Below, in pieces: positions 9,780 to 21,596 of a DNA stretch of 64,000 bases. The number at the start of each line of letters is the position of its first letter. The first letter of the stretch is position 1. This DNA is from Endomychus coccineus (taxonomy: Eukaryota; Arthropoda; Insecta; Coleoptera; Endomychidae), in NCBI GenBank assembly GCA_958510875.1, contig OY294069.1, positions 6,519,205 to 6,583,204 on the forward strand, in the 5' to 3' direction. The position numbers and the translations under genes are program-made. Below the pieces are notes generated by a model. It had not been told where the DNA came from and did not search any database. It was given only the letters and a program-made list of their open reading frames with translations.

Positions 9780-10240
9780 TTTTATGGAGTCTCCGGTTTC
9801 CGTTTCCAAGCGCTTCTCGACTTCCACACACAACACACAATTCCCGAACTCACGCATGCGTCCCCGTACGAGTGTGTTGCGGTCGTGAATTGTGGCGTCG
9901 TGCGCTGATAAATGTAACCATTCAAATATGATTCGGGTAGCACAGCGCAGCAACCTGCTAGAGTAGGTCGTATTCATATCAGCTGTGTTTATTTATTTAT
10001 ATTTCGCACGCGAGATACCCGCGAATCGTTCAATAAACTAGTATGCGAATAACACAGGGCGCTTGACAGTTGAATCATTAACTTCTATGTTCTTCAAGGA
10101 GTCCGAGGGTTTAATTTTCTTGGACGAAAAGTGGATGTGCTCTAATCGTTATTGATAAGTGTAAACAATGATAAAGAATTGTTGATCAGTGTGCATAAAA
10201 TGAATTAGATAATTTAATTTGTATTCAACAATTTCATCAA
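9780..10240 (+). promoter_or_regulatory. Candidate promoter and non-coding first exon of the TMEM198 homologue
   Basis: A locally CG-richer stretch (9795-10060, several CGCACGCG-like words) is followed by non-coding sequence ending in a strong donor at 10240|GTAAGTGC. The next plus-strand acceptor-plus-start I recognise is at 45745/45753, seven bases before the TMEM198 ATG, so that gene must have an upstream non-coding exon or an unspliced leader. Linking the two is inference; 35.5 kb separates them. Confidence 0.25.
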
Positions 10241-10990
10241 GTAAGTGCATCATTATAAAAATATGAACTGAATATATTATAGCAAGATAATGATTTCCAA
10301 TAATTATTATCAATAACCAATTGTAAAGTTTGTATTTATTTATTATTACTACCTATTCGAAAGAATGGGAATGATTTTAACATTTATAGGTACTATAAGT
10401 ACAGTATTTATGTTATTCCTATGGTCATTAAAAAGAAAGTCAATCATTAAAAACTCGTTTATTTGTTAACTTATACCGCCTCTAACTTTTTAAATATATT
10501 TATTTAATTCGTGTAAATACTGCTGATTCAGTTCATCGGCATTTCGTTTCGAGTAACTTACATGTTATTTTTATGAAAATTATTTCGATATGAAAATTCT
10601 GGAGCGTTTCAAGGGAGTAACTGACAACTCAGGATATATAGTTTTTAACGTCATAAGACAAAAGTTTATTGTCAATCGCGTCTGTTATTTGCGTATCGGT
10701 CGTGTGTCGTTGAGTATTTAAAATTATACCATAAAAACTTAATATTCAATGATTATCTGTACAGTCATTGGTAAGAAGGAAATTCATAATTTCGGGCAAT
10801 ACCAGTTGCTTTTTTCATATCAGTTATTGTTCTCATGTCATGCTTTTCTTTTAATTAGAATGCTGTAATTTTTGTTAAAATATGAATAAAACTTGATTAA
10901 TAAGTATATCAAAACTGTGAAAAAATATCGGCATTGGCTGATTGATTGACATTTTAACGGCACACGCCGATATTGTCATATCAATGAAGT
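10241..10990. other. AT-rich stretch, nothing recognised
   Basis: No coding signal and no internal repeat structure detected by eye. Confidence 0.3.
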
Positions 10991-10994
10991 ACTA

Positions 10995-11165
10995 TCTTGG
11001 ATAGTAAACTTCCGCGGACAGCTAATCTTGAAAAATATCGTCTTCCGGATGGATTCCGCGTCACAATAGCTCGACGTGATGCCGACGTTTCGCCAACCAT
11101 TACAGGTGGCATCTTCAGGGCAGGCTTGAGGCTTGAACTGAAACTTTACTTCGTTAGAAAATTTG
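10995..11165 (-). mobile_element. Penelope-like terminal repeat fragment (family 1)
   Basis: Highly similar, in the same orientation, to 21597-21740, the 3' end of a Penelope-like element with GIY-YIG domain. Shared words include ACTTCCGCGGA.AGCTAATCTTG and GGTGGCATCTTCAG. It carries the family's hammerhead-like core on the minus strand (11071-11118). The sequence beyond 11165 is not shared. Confidence 0.75.
11071..11118 (-). ncRNA. Hammerhead-ribozyme-like motif in Penelope terminal repeat (family 1)
   Basis: On the minus strand: core CTGAAGA (11118-11112), one unpaired U, stem II GCCA ... TGGC (TGGC at 11095-11092) directly followed by GAA, then stem III ACGT (11088-11085) / ACGT (11077-11074) around a 7-base loop, and C11073 as predicted cleavage base (a GUC site). 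Stem I pairing is poor in this copy. The 21.6-kb copy has the same core but a displaced TGGC. Confidence 0.45.
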
Positions 11166-11169
11166 TCTG

Positions 11170-12480
11170 CAGGAGATAATAAATTGCATAGGTCAATTAA
11201 GATACAGAAATTGTCTCTCACAATGCATTACTCTAGACGAACGTGCCAGATGTATGTCGCGAGAAAGTTTCGTGATATAGCCGACATCCACTTTATACCT
11301 ACAGATAAATCTGATGTAATTAATTGGAATACCTACATGCAAGAATTACTAGAGGCTTCGATGTTCAACAATACAAGTTAAAAACAGATGAAGGTTACCT
11401 TGTCTATATCAATTTATGTTTCGATCAATTCAATTTAATAATATGTTTGAAGCTAGTAGACGAAAATAGATATTAATTAAATCGAATTCGTTAAGCTATA
11501 GTGATTTATTATTGTATTATGAGATTTCATGGTAGCAGAAAGTATGTTATTCATATGACAGGCCGACAGGCGATATTATTAGGTAATCATTCTATTGAAG
11601 AAATAAAATAAAACTGATTTGATAATATTAGCACTATTCATATGTATTATTTAATTCACTCGACACATAAAGGAGATAAGTATCACATTCATTGTTGGTC
11701 AAAAATTTCACGATACGATTTATATAGTGACGAAATACATTTCATTACGATATAATTGACAGTTTTATCTGATAGCAATAATAGGATTTGTAAATCATGT
11801 AGGTGTGCCTAATAACTGTGATTAGGATACAATATACTATATACTATTTCATACAAATATGGCATTTGGTTTCCTCTTGCTTAGATGTTGTAAATTAACT
11901 TCATTGATCGAAGTAATATCGAAAACATATTGCATTTTTGCCAACCTCATGTTTGATCTACTACGAACGGTCTGTATAAGCAGATACCAGAGAATTTTGA
12001 AGAAACATGAGTGAGTCAACTTGTTTGTGTATTGAGTTGTACTTGATGAATATTCTTCAACATCCGTCGATGTATTACATTATTATTGTGTCCTTAATTG
12101 ACTATTGTATCCCCTTCCCGGTACTGTTTGACAGTACACTGGTGAACTTCGGGTCCTTCAGTAAGATTAGGATTTTTCCGACTCCAATGGTGTAATTCAT
12201 GATAATGATCGAAGTTGATCATTGACTAGGCCTATTATTTTTTGCAGTGTCCCGTCATGATTGTTAGGTTCCTTCTTTCTTTTATGGATTCCACGACATC
12301 CTTTTTTAAAATTTGTCTAGGTTGATCTTGCATTATCTGAGAAGACACCTCAGTGTTGAGTGCTTTGTCTTCTGTTCTGAAGATTTTCGTATAGTATGTG
12401 ATCTTTCCAGGTAAGAAACATCTTTGAGCTAACGATGTTTGAACTCAGCACTTTTATCTTCTGGCGTCATTTCTCCAGAT
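11170..12480. other. No recognised feature
   Basis: AT-rich sequence with short chance frames only (for example 11163-11381 and 12007-12195). Neither resembles a known family nor shows codon structure I would defend. Confidence 0.3.
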
Positions 12481-12489
12481 TGATTTGTG

Positions 12490-13240
12490 TACATTACTCA
12501 GTTGCATGGATTTCCACTCAAAAGATACTGGTGTTTGGTGTATTTACTCACGGGATCTGTTCTGCATCCATCGGTATATGCTCCTTTCCTACAAGATGAG
12601 TTATCGCCTGTCCTCACCCTTCTTTGTTTCCAAAGTGGATTTGGAAGTTCTTGCCACGTTGTCAATTGGTGCCGTGAATATTGAGTGCTTCATCTTCAGA
12701 AAGCTTAAATGGAGTGGGTTTAGTTCCAGTATTGTCTCAATGCTAGCCGTAGGGCAAGATCTCAGTGCCCCAGTCGTGGAAATGCATGTGAAGCCTTTGA
12801 ATCTTGTTCAATTCTCATTGTTCGGTGACTTACTTGGTTCTATTGCTGTAGGCTATCGCCCTAAAAGTGAGGGTAGCCCTCACCAACATATACCTGCCAT
12901 TCTTCTGCAGACCATTACGGCACGTGTCGCCCTTTTGTTATAATTTTTGAGCGGTGTCAGTAGGTGAGAGTTCTAGTTTTACTTATGCTTAGATATTAGA
13001 CCTCATCCTTTCGCACGATACCATCGTTCACGTTCCATTCAGCTCAATATGCTCCAGGTGAAACATGATTTTCCTGGTAAAGGCTACTATTGTAGTTTTA
13101 CTAGGGTTAATTCCTAGACTCGTCAATTCACACCATTTCTCTGTGATCTGAAGACTTTTCTGGAGGATGTCGCTTAGAGTGCTATAATGTTTTCCTCTAG
13201 CAATTATATGCATTTCCTTGGCTGCGAATTTCTTTGAGGG
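12490..13240 (-). mobile_element. RNase H-bearing LINE fragment (R1/I-like): reverse transcriptase C-terminal part
   Basis: Minus-strand frames contain MHIIARGKHYSTLSD...ITEKWCELTSLGINPSKTTIVAFTRK (13213-13040), the thumb-side RT segment after the catalytic ADD, and then, after frame changes, KIQRL..ISTTGALRSCPTAS.ETILELNPLHL (12820-12690). The order and motifs match the element at 28470-30112. Multiple stops make it a pseudogene. Confidence 0.7.
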
Positions 13241-14850
13241 TTAATGTCTCTAGGACTACCAGGCTTCACAATAATGGTGTACGGTAGAGTTTGGTCTACA
13301 TTCCTCCTTTCGAGGGGAATCTGTTTGATGCGAGACCCGTTGTCAGAGGTACCCTCGTTGAGGAATTAGCGAGGGATCAGGATAATTAGAAAAAATCTAG
13401 TTAATTAACTCAAATTAATATTATGAATTCTACTTAGTAACATTGAACTCTTATTCCTTTGTCTGAATGACATCATTTCCTCAAATCAAATAAATATCTA
13501 TCTATGCCAGAGGTGCAGTCATGGAGATAATGTATGAATTTTTTCTTGCTCATCGGTTTAGTTTAATTGATAAATAGAATGAATTCAAAGCTGTTGGAAC
13601 TATATTCTTGACTCATGAATTGGTCATTTCAGTTGGAATTTGTTACGAATGTTCGAAAGTTGTCCCCATAGCTTATTTATCTGAAGATATTTCGAATTGC
13701 ATCATTCGCGCAAATAGAGAATAATACAGAACAAGATAATCAGCTCCTTAGAGATACAGGAATACCTGAAATTGAAGAAATTATACGGAAACAAGAAACA
13801 AACACATACAAAAATGGAAACACATCGGAACCCAAGAATAATTATTACAGACGCATGAGCCAAGAACGACCGAACAGCAAACGATTTTAGGTGAAAATTC
13901 AAATATGATAGGACTTTTCGCTTTTGAGTTGTCGTGGAGACAAATTTCGTGGCGGATATCCAGACAGACAGAAAGATCTTTTCAAAATTGCTTAAAATAT
14001 TATGGTGCAGGAAAATTGCCCTAGGACATTTTTCATAACGATTTTAGAAATAGCTTGAGCAATATATATTCTTTCGACTTCGTCGCGAAGAGCAAAAATT
14101 GCAAATATTAATTCCATAAAATTCCGGGCTCAAAACTCCATTATTCCAGCCCAAAAAAATGTATCTGCTTTAAGCAGGATCTCGTTATTCTCCCTATCTT
14201 AAATCTAAATGTCTATGTCAATCATTGTTGATCGTCTTATTGGATTTCTTTCAGCATATCTTATCTTACTTCCTGTTAGCACGAACCAGATTAACTCGTA
14301 CTTCTGGATCTTTTTTTAAATATTGCATAAATGCGTAAGAAATTGGAAAAATTATTGTATTAAGTACTTGAACTGATGAACTCTCAGGTGATATTCCCAA
14401 TGGAGAAATTGAGTATCGCTTTCAAAGCAACATTAATTAATGTAATTGATATAACTCATATTAGACAAAACATAATTGTTGGGACTTTTTCTTCATTTCA
14501 AAAATACGTGCTCGAGCATTTTACATCACCAACCACAGGTAAAAGAATGTCTATCATTCAGGAATGAAGCTTGAGCAAAAACGTTAATTAATTAAGCTTG
14601 GCTTTCTAACCGATTCAATGATAAAATTGAAAAAATTAAATTAGAAACTATAGGATGGAAATCAACATATTGCTTCTAGGTGCGCTAAATGCATTCAAGC
14701 TGAATTGGTGGTCTGGAAATCGCTTATGGAGAAACTCACATTTTCCAAATTTAATGGGAATAGAAAAATAGTATAATGGAAATGCTACCAAACATTATTC
14801 CTTATTGGAAGAAGTTGATACCGGATTCAAAGAATTGGAATCATCCTTAA
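13241..14850. other. No recognised feature
   Basis: Mostly AT-rich. Around 13920-14170 there is a repeat-like segment with GACAGACAGAAAG and CG-containing words of the kind found in dispersed insect repeats, but I could not define its ends. Confidence 0.25.
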
Positions 14851-14854
14851 CACT

Positions 14855-15110
14855 GTAGTCGGCCGAGCGTCACGTGACGAGAAGTGGGGGTTGTCAAGTC
14901 GAATATCGCTCAAGGCAACGCTTTTTTAATCGACGCAGGGGTCAGTCCTCGTCGAGTACTAAGTGACGTTAGAAACCACGTGATCGTGAAACACTCGCCT
15001 ACTGGCTCATCATATAGGTATGCGAATCGGTCGTACTGCGGATACACAAAGATTGCGCGCTCTAACTCTAGCTGTTGGAATGTATCTCTAATGAACAGCG
15101 GAATTGTTAA
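14855..15110 (+). repeat. Candidate tRNA-derived SINE, CpG-rich
   Basis: A GC- and CpG-rich island in AT-rich surroundings. TCGGCCGAGCGT (14859-14870) resembles a Ser/Leu-type A box and AAGTCGAATATC (14896-14907) a weakened B box, spaced slightly too closely for a real tRNA. Two CACGTG words are also present (14871-14876 and 14976-14984). It could equally be a regulatory island; SINE is the weak preference. Confidence 0.3.
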
Positions 15111-16440
15111 AATAGTTAGAATAACATACCTTTCGGGGGAGTGAAAGTATGTATACTCTTTAACAACAAAGAAAAGCGGGTACTAGCTCGCTGCATACTT
15201 TCCTGTTATTTGGAAAATTGCATTTTCACTCGCACATCCTTTTTGTTTTTGTTATTTCATTAACAGTACTGAGTACTTTACTTTACTGACTACCAAGTAG
15301 CCATCATCATAAAAAACAATTTAGTCAAACCGAATTTTGAAGGACTAGATCTCTCTAAGAAGTGTTTCTGAAAAAAAGTCGATTTATTTTTAAATGGACT
15401 ATCGACTGTCAAAGAATTGCTATTATATATCGGAACATCCTCTATTTGTCATTCACCCGCATCTTATACAACCTTCACAGTTAACTAATTTGAATAATTC
15501 ATTTTCTAGAGAACATGGTTTGAATAAATTCCCTTTTTAAGACAGGAAAGCTTGGCTTACATTCTTTACCTTGTGATGTTTCATCTTCACTAGTAATATT
15601 TATACGAATTCTAATTAGGTTAATACTGTTTTCAGAGTCAAATCTGGTTCTCTCTGGGAACGGAAACATCTTCCGCAGGAAATGGAAATTGAACAACAAT
15701 AACTCGTCGACTAATTCAGATGGTAATTGAATCAGCTGAGAAATGAATAATATTGATGACATACATTTTCAACAATATCAACGCTTGAAAGTGATGTGAA
15801 TTTAGGTAAGCTCAGAACTTTCATTATAACTTGCTTTTACCACCTTGACCTTGACGTAATTAGATATATTTATGTTCATACATTCCACATAAAATGCCGA
15901 TATTGTGAGCAATTATTCTTCAATTTTTGGATGGAAAGTAATACGATTGATAGCTGACAGATCTGGGTTATGTTTTATCAGGTAAATGTCAAATATCAGT
16001 GTATATTGTTCTTGTAACACAGCTTTTGTTACTATGCAGTGTAGTTTTGAGAGGCTAACTATCTTCAATAAATAAAGGAAGACTGCAAAAGGTTTGTCAT
16101 AAGAAAGTTGGAAGTTTAAATCAAAATTATTTAGGTAGAACAGAAATTTATCAATCGTATTTTCAAATAAATTATCCTTACATTTTTGTTATAATATAAT
16201 TATGAATGCTGTAAAAACCTATAATTAAAAAGAAATGTAATATCTGAATTCACATAATCAGGAAGATTTCACCTAAGCAGTGGTTGTTTTGTGAATATCC
16301 ACCAATATAGTATGGAAATGGAATGGTAAAAAATAGGTATTTATTCAATATAGTAGTATGTTTATTTGCGAAAATTTTAAGGTAGTGAATGAGTGGGCAG
16401 AAAGATACATAAGAGTTAATATTTATTTTATTAATTAGAT
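15111..16440. other. No recognised feature
   Basis: Short chance frames only; nothing identifiable. Confidence 0.3.
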
Positions 16441-16444
16441 TCTT

Positions 16445-16830
16445 TCATTTTGAAAAAACACCTTTCAATAGGTCATAATTAGACGGAATGTATAATCTCA
16501 ATTCTTTTTTCAAACTAATTATGTTGTTCTTCAACTTATCTGGTAACAAGTTGAATGATTTAGGGCCGATTAAAGTAATAAATTTTTGTCCATGAGTGAG
16601 TCGACATCTTGGAATTTGTAGATTCTGATTTGCCTTCTTTCGGGTGTTATAAGAATGTGTTACACTGTGTGTAACCAAGTGTCCGAGAAAAGGCAATCGT
16701 AGGGGTAGCGTTTTTTTTTAAGGCAATTTTGATGAGAGTTTTTTGAATCATTTCCAACTGATATATTGCTGTTTTGAATGTGCAAAAAATAGAAATATTC
16801 TTCGTTGTATGTATATGAGCTAATTAATAA
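16445..16830 (-). mobile_element. CR1/Jockey-like LINE, C-terminal end of ORF2
   Basis: The minus-strand translation ends with VTHSYNTRKKANQNLQIPRCRLTHGQ followed by GPKSFNLLPDKLKN and a Leu/Lys-rich tail, the conserved C-terminal signature (HSYNTR...L..PR.R......GP..FN.LP) of CR1/Jockey-group ORF2. Upstream (16700-16830) further frames give a LEMIQKTLIKIALKK-like segment. The copy is 5'-truncated. Confidence 0.75.
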
Positions 16831-16861
16831 TAAATTGTAAAGGATTATCGAGTGCAATACG

Positions 16862-18390
16862 CTCTCGTGAAATGAGTTCATTCCCTCCCTTAACGAATGA
16901 TGATGGCACACTGGATACTACACCACAAGAAAAAGTCAACCTTTTTGCTGGAATGTTTGCAGCAAATTCAACTTTGAATCCACAAGGGAAGGACCCTTCT
17001 AATATTGCTGCCATCGATAGCCTGAAATTGTCTTTCGTGAGCGCACAATTAGGCTCATTCTGCTTGATCTCAATCAATCAGTTTTCTACAGGTTGTTTAC
17101 CCTTTCATACAAATTTGGTGTATTTCCTTCCAACTGGAAGACAGCTAGAGTGGAACCAATTCCAAAAAAAGGAAAGAAGACCCTTCCTAATAATTATAGA
17201 CCCATTACACTATATTATCTGTGATCTCTAAAGTGATGGAGAAATCAATCAACGTCGAGTTCATCAAATACCCAGAGAGCTACAAAATTGTGAATGGCCG
17301 GCAATATGGATGTCGTAACACATATATGGCAAAAATCTATTGGAAAACATGGGGAATCAGGCACAAAAGCCTTTTCGGGAAACTTCCTTCATATGGTTTC
17401 CCGCCTCAACTTTGTAGCTTGCTATCGAGTTTTCACTCCTTGTGGTGGTTATAGGAGTATCCTCCGATACAATGGCTATCAACGCTGTTGTTCCACAGGG
17501 ATCTGTCTTGGCACCAACTTTGTGTTTGCTCCATATCAACGATCTGCAGTGACCACCTTTCCCGTTCACAGCTTCGTAGATGATGATACACTTTATACCG
17601 CTTTCTTCAACTAGAGCCCCTATACCATCCAATGAAGCCAGAGGAGCGAGACAGGTTGACGCAATCAATGGAGATCTGGCAAAGATTTTGAAATGGGGAT
17701 CTGATAATCTAGTAGAGAGCTTGCGTTTTCTCCAGGAAGGCTGATCCCACAATCCCTAATATGATGATGTCAGGTACAACTATTCCTATGAAGTCTTTCA
17801 TAACAATTCTCGGGATCACCATAAACTTCGTTTTCTATTCCGTGCCAAAAGCTACTTTACATCCCAGCAGCTCTCTAATCTACAAAGCACAGATTCGATC
17901 TGACCTGGAGTATTGTTCATATGTTTTGGAGTTCTGAAGCTCTTGGATTATATCCAGAAGAGAGCTATTCGTTTGATTGATAACGTCACACTTACAAGTT
18001 CATGGACTTCTCTAGAATATCGTAGAAAGGTGGCAGATCTCTCCCTTTCCATAGATATATCCATGGTCGGTGTTCAGAAATCATCAGAAATCTCGTCTGT
18101 TCTTCTACCACGACAGATTCCAGGTAGGCGGAGAAGACGAGCTGAAACTAGTCACCACTTCACTGTCAAACTCGAAACCTGCGCAACTTTTTCCTACCAG
18201 ACTTAATTTTTTTATCGAACAGCGAAGTTATGGACTCTTCACCTAGTGGGGTCTTTCCCTATGCCTATAACCTCCAAACCTTCAAGCAAAATTCGAATGC
18301 CTATCTCCTCTCTCAACTTTCCACTGCTGACACGATGTTCTTCGAACATTATAGGTTTCCATCTCGTGTACTTGAAGTATAAAAAAAAAT
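16862..18390 (+). mobile_element. Jockey-like LINE ORF2 pseudogene with A-rich 3' end
   Basis: Read across several frames, in order: PPLTNDDGTLDTTPQEKVN (16885), KTARVEPIPKKGKKTLPNNY and RPITL (17140), VISKVMEKSINVEF...NGRQYG (17221), SLFGKLPSYGFPPQL (17360), the RT palm region around DTMAIN.VVPQGSVLAPT (17470), a VHSFVDDDTLYTAF active-site region (17565), IYKAQIRSDLEYCSYV (17878), LLDYIQKRAIRLIDNVT (17935) and SADTMFFEHYRFPSRVLEV at the stop (18325-18380). A run of nine A residues follows. Frameshifts, stops and an internal gap make it dead. The same family recurs at 53690-54300 (minus) and 59765-60060 (plus). Confidence 0.85.
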
Positions 18391-18432
18391 ATCATTTTGA
18401 AAACCTTTTGTCAAGTCAGTAAGCTAATATCT

Positions 18433-18479
18433 GATCTACTGAAGATGACAAACTAGTTGCCGAAATACTTATTTAGGTT
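18433..18479 (+). ncRNA. Stand-alone hammerhead-ribozyme-like motif
   Basis: By eye: stem I GATCTA (18433-18438) with TAGGTT (18474-18479; two G-U pairs). The core CTGAAGA (18439-18445) is perfect. Stem II spans 18447-18461 with one mismatch, then GAA (18462-18464). Stem III is ATA/TAT (18465-18472) with a 2-base loop, and cleavage is predicted after T18473. All core positions fit the consensus. It lies ~45 bases beyond the Jockey LINE tail and no Penelope coding sequence is adjacent. Confidence 0.4.
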
Positions 18480-18957
18480 ACGAAATATTATCGTGGTCTT
18501 AGTAGTAGTATATTTATTTTCATGTTGGTTCTATGTTGTTGAATCGATACAGTTAACACAATTTCCATAACGTCATTAAGTAAATTCAATCTTGGTGGCA
18601 AATATAGAAGGGTTGTCATGACGTGTGAAGACCTGGTGCAACGTCCTGCGATATCTGGCCTATTTCCAATTATTTGAATCTATCATCATCTCAGACTGCT
18701 CATTTTATTGTTAGAACGCATCCGATGTCATATGCATGCTATGCAATGAAATGTGGGTCGGCGAAATTAAATATTTAACGGTTTATTACTAAAGGACCAT
18801 GAGGCGTATGCTATTTATAGGCATTTACATATACACCAGAATGTTGTATATAGGCCAGCACTCACGGAGTGGAATAATTCATTTGGAAGATGTTTACCAG
18901 TCTTATTCTTAATCGTATGTAGTTTTTGAACAATTTTTTTGACCGGTTGAGTCTAGG
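18480..18957. other. No recognised feature
   Basis: Non-coding, no defined repeat. Confidence 0.3.
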
Positions 18958-19000
18958 CAGTGGTTCCTAACCGGCGATCCCCGCGGGGATCATAATTGTT
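18958..19000 (+). mobile_element. hAT-type terminal inverted repeat with an internal perfect palindrome
   Basis: CAGTGGTTCCTAACCGG at 18958 has the CAGNGGTTC..AACC form of many insect hAT termini. It is followed by the perfect 16-base palindrome GATCCCCGCGGGGATC (18976-18991), as in several non-autonomous hAT families. I did not find the opposite end, so this is one terminus only; sequence to ~19150 may belong to it. Confidence 0.5.
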
Positions 19001-19469
19001 TCGTGACCCTTGTGGTATAAAATTGGAAATGTCGTATTGGAGGCTCTCCTGGATGAAATCGTTCCACAGAACGGTGACACAAGACAACTTCCGAACGAAT
19101 GCGGAGTCAGCCGAATGGCCGGTGCCAGCTTCTAGCTTCTTGCTGACATAAGACATATTCTCCTATGTGGCTTTTAGTTTTGAATTAATAATACTGCTTT
19201 TCCCAATTTAAAGATCGTTGATGATCATACTAGGAGAAAATCACTGTAGAGGTCCAGGAAAACATATTTCCGGAATATGGGACACAGGACACTGATTCGT
19301 TGTAGACGCTCATTCGAAACCCTTTTTTTTTTGTCAACGACGTTGCAGGAGATTCAAGGACTTCAGAGCGACATCAACTTGTTGGCATCGAAGAATTATG
19401 GTAAAAGAAGGCTACAGAATAGACAAATATTCGTTCCGTTTTAGTGAAAATATGCGCCTTTAAATAACC

Positions 19470-19474
19470 ACAAG

Positions 19475-19506
<32 letters not shown>

Positions 19507-19519
19507 TCTCACTCTCTAA
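19470..19519. repeat. Compound (TC)n(AC)n(TC)n microsatellite
   Basis: Simple dinucleotide runs visible directly in the sequence. The preceding 19150-19470 holds nothing recognised. Confidence 0.95.
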
Positions 19520-19782
19520 CTATCAGCCCGTCAAAGGCGTACATGGCAACATTTCATTTTCAAATTTTTCATCCATATTAGTTTTCTTTAGAAATCTAAT
19601 TGCAATTAATCTCTATCTGGTCATTTATTTACCTCCTTTTACCTACAAAACAACGTTAATTCATTTTTGTATTTAATACCGTGAGCGAAGAATGGGGTAG
19701 GGAGTCGATAAAACATTCTTTAGGTGTAAAAATATTATTGATGAATCTTTATAAGAAAGTTGTTGAAAAGAAGAAAAAAAAA

Positions 19783-19825
19783 TCCACCCCCAAGATTTGA
19801 ACCTGTGCCCTTGTATTTATAAGAT
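19783..19825 (-). repeat. tRNA T-arm-like segment, possible SINE relic
   Basis: On the minus strand GGTTCAAATCTTGGGGGTGG resembles a B box and T-arm. No A box at proper distance, so not a tRNA gene. Weak. Confidence 0.25.
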
Positions 19826-20139
19826 TTTTTTTGTGGCACTGTTAAATTTCTTTGACATATATATACAGACATACGCAAGAAGTGTCGAGCGTGCATAACT
19901 TTATTTTTAGCAATTGTTAATTTATCGTGAAGTTCCTGCCTATTTTGGCGTTTGCTTCTCAATATTTACCTTTTTTTACCCTGGAAGTAACATGAATGGG
20001 AATAATATATGTTTAGTAAACATTTTTTAGTGAAATGTCAATAATTTTTAGTAATTCTACTACAGGAAAATGTTAGTAAAACCTGCGTTTAGAAATGAGA
20101 TTAAAAAATATCGGTTTCTGTTGTTTTTTTTCCTACGAA

Positions 20140-20690
20140 CTATGGGGTAATGTTAACCATGAATGATTCAATGTTGAAAGATATCCAGCGCTTGATCTTG
20201 ATGGGGCAATTTATGTTTGATTTAAAATGGGGTATTTTGCATACTACTTTCCTCAATAGAGGAATATGATGTGTCTGTGTTCGGTAGAATTTGTCAGCCA
20301 ATCGTAGGGTACAGTCCCTTATCATGGGGATGTTTGTGCATTCATGAAGGGCACGCGTAAGCCGTAAGTGTATCTATCTTCGTTCAAGATTAGTCTGAGG
20401 CATTTGTTCTGAAAGACTTGTGGTTTTCTAATATAAGTGGCTGAGGCACTACACCATAAGGGGGAATCGTATGTTTGTACAGGCCTTATTACGATTTTAT
20501 AAATGAGGTTTTTATTTTTATATATAAACTTTTCAATATCCCATAGACTTTATTCGAGGTTTTTGTTATATCAGTATTGTACCTCAGTTTGCTGTCGAAG
20601 TGGACTCCTAGATACTTTACTTGACTTTGAATTTTGATAGGCGTAATGATTTTTGAATTGTGAATTTCTTCGACTTCTTCTTTATAACAT
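20140..20690 (-). mobile_element. LINE RT C-terminal fragment (Jockey/R1-group)
   Basis: Minus-strand translation around 20640-20560 reads VKYLGVHFDSKLRYNTDIT, the canonical KYLG..LD..L.....I block. Next come a LYK-IIRPILTYG-type region (20500-20440, GLYKHTIPPYGVVPQ here) and an ADKFY-like tail (20300-20140). Degenerate. Confidence 0.7.
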
Positions 20691-21590
20691 CAACGCTCTA
20701 CCAATGCCGCTAGGGATGAGTCTTAGTCCCAAGGGAGTAAATCTGGCACTTTGGTCCCTAAAATGAGGAAGTGAAGTGCAAGTTTGAGACCTGCCGGTGT
20801 ATTGCGATTCTGAGAACTACAATAAAATTTTCATTATGTTAGATGCCTTCTTTGAAATCATTAGTGCTCGATCCACGAAAAAAAAAGAAAGCATATGTTT
20901 TGTCTCCATTTAGTCGCCATTGAATACAATCTGCAAGCATAGAGGGTATAATGATAATGTACTAAATAAATAGATAAATAATTAATGCAAGCTTTCGCTT
21001 AATACCAATTCTACGGAGAGAGAGAGAAGTCCAATGAACGCGAAAGGAAATAAAAGTAAGTGCAAATGATAATGACATTACATGTATAGATAACGTTCCT
21101 ATTTTACACCGCCAACCTGTTAAAGTTCAACGACATTATCCCGTCCGTCTAGCCGAAGCATTTGTGCTACAAAACAACCCTCCTCGGCTCGTATACACCG
21201 GAAATATATGCGAAATCGCGGAAATGTCGTAGATTTGTAGTTCATCGACCACACATCGATATAATTTTCTCATTAAAATGATATGATTCATGGTAGGAAT
21301 TATTCTGATTCGAAATACAAGTTACCATCGGGAGGATTCTTCAAGTACCATTGAATCGAGCCCAAAAAGTTAAAACTAATTGGACAAGCTAAGCTATCAA
21401 TGATTAGATTTTGACAAATTTCATAGAATAAAGACATTTGTACATTTCTCGCAGTTTTTTTTTTGGTGAATACCACATAAGTAAAGTTAAATTTACAAAC
21501 GTTTGATTCAAGTATAAATATTTAGAAGCTGCTTTAGAAAGCGACACCGATTGTTATTTTGCAGAAACGGAAATCGAGAGAAATGTCATT
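20691..21590. other. No recognised feature
   Basis: Weak tRNA-like words at 20686-20790 on opposite strands do not form a coherent SINE. Remainder unremarkable. Confidence 0.25.
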
Positions 21591-21596
21591 TGTTGA

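Noticed and set aside
12485..12943. 152-codon plus-strand frame
   Set aside because: It is the antisense of a LINE RT fragment; the minus strand has the recognisable motifs.
17357..17752. 131-codon minus-strand frame
   Set aside because: Shadow of the plus-strand Jockey LINE, which carries the RT motifs.
20680..20800. tRNA-like words suggesting a SINE
   Set aside because: The A-box-like and B-box-like words are on opposite strands and do not form one unit.
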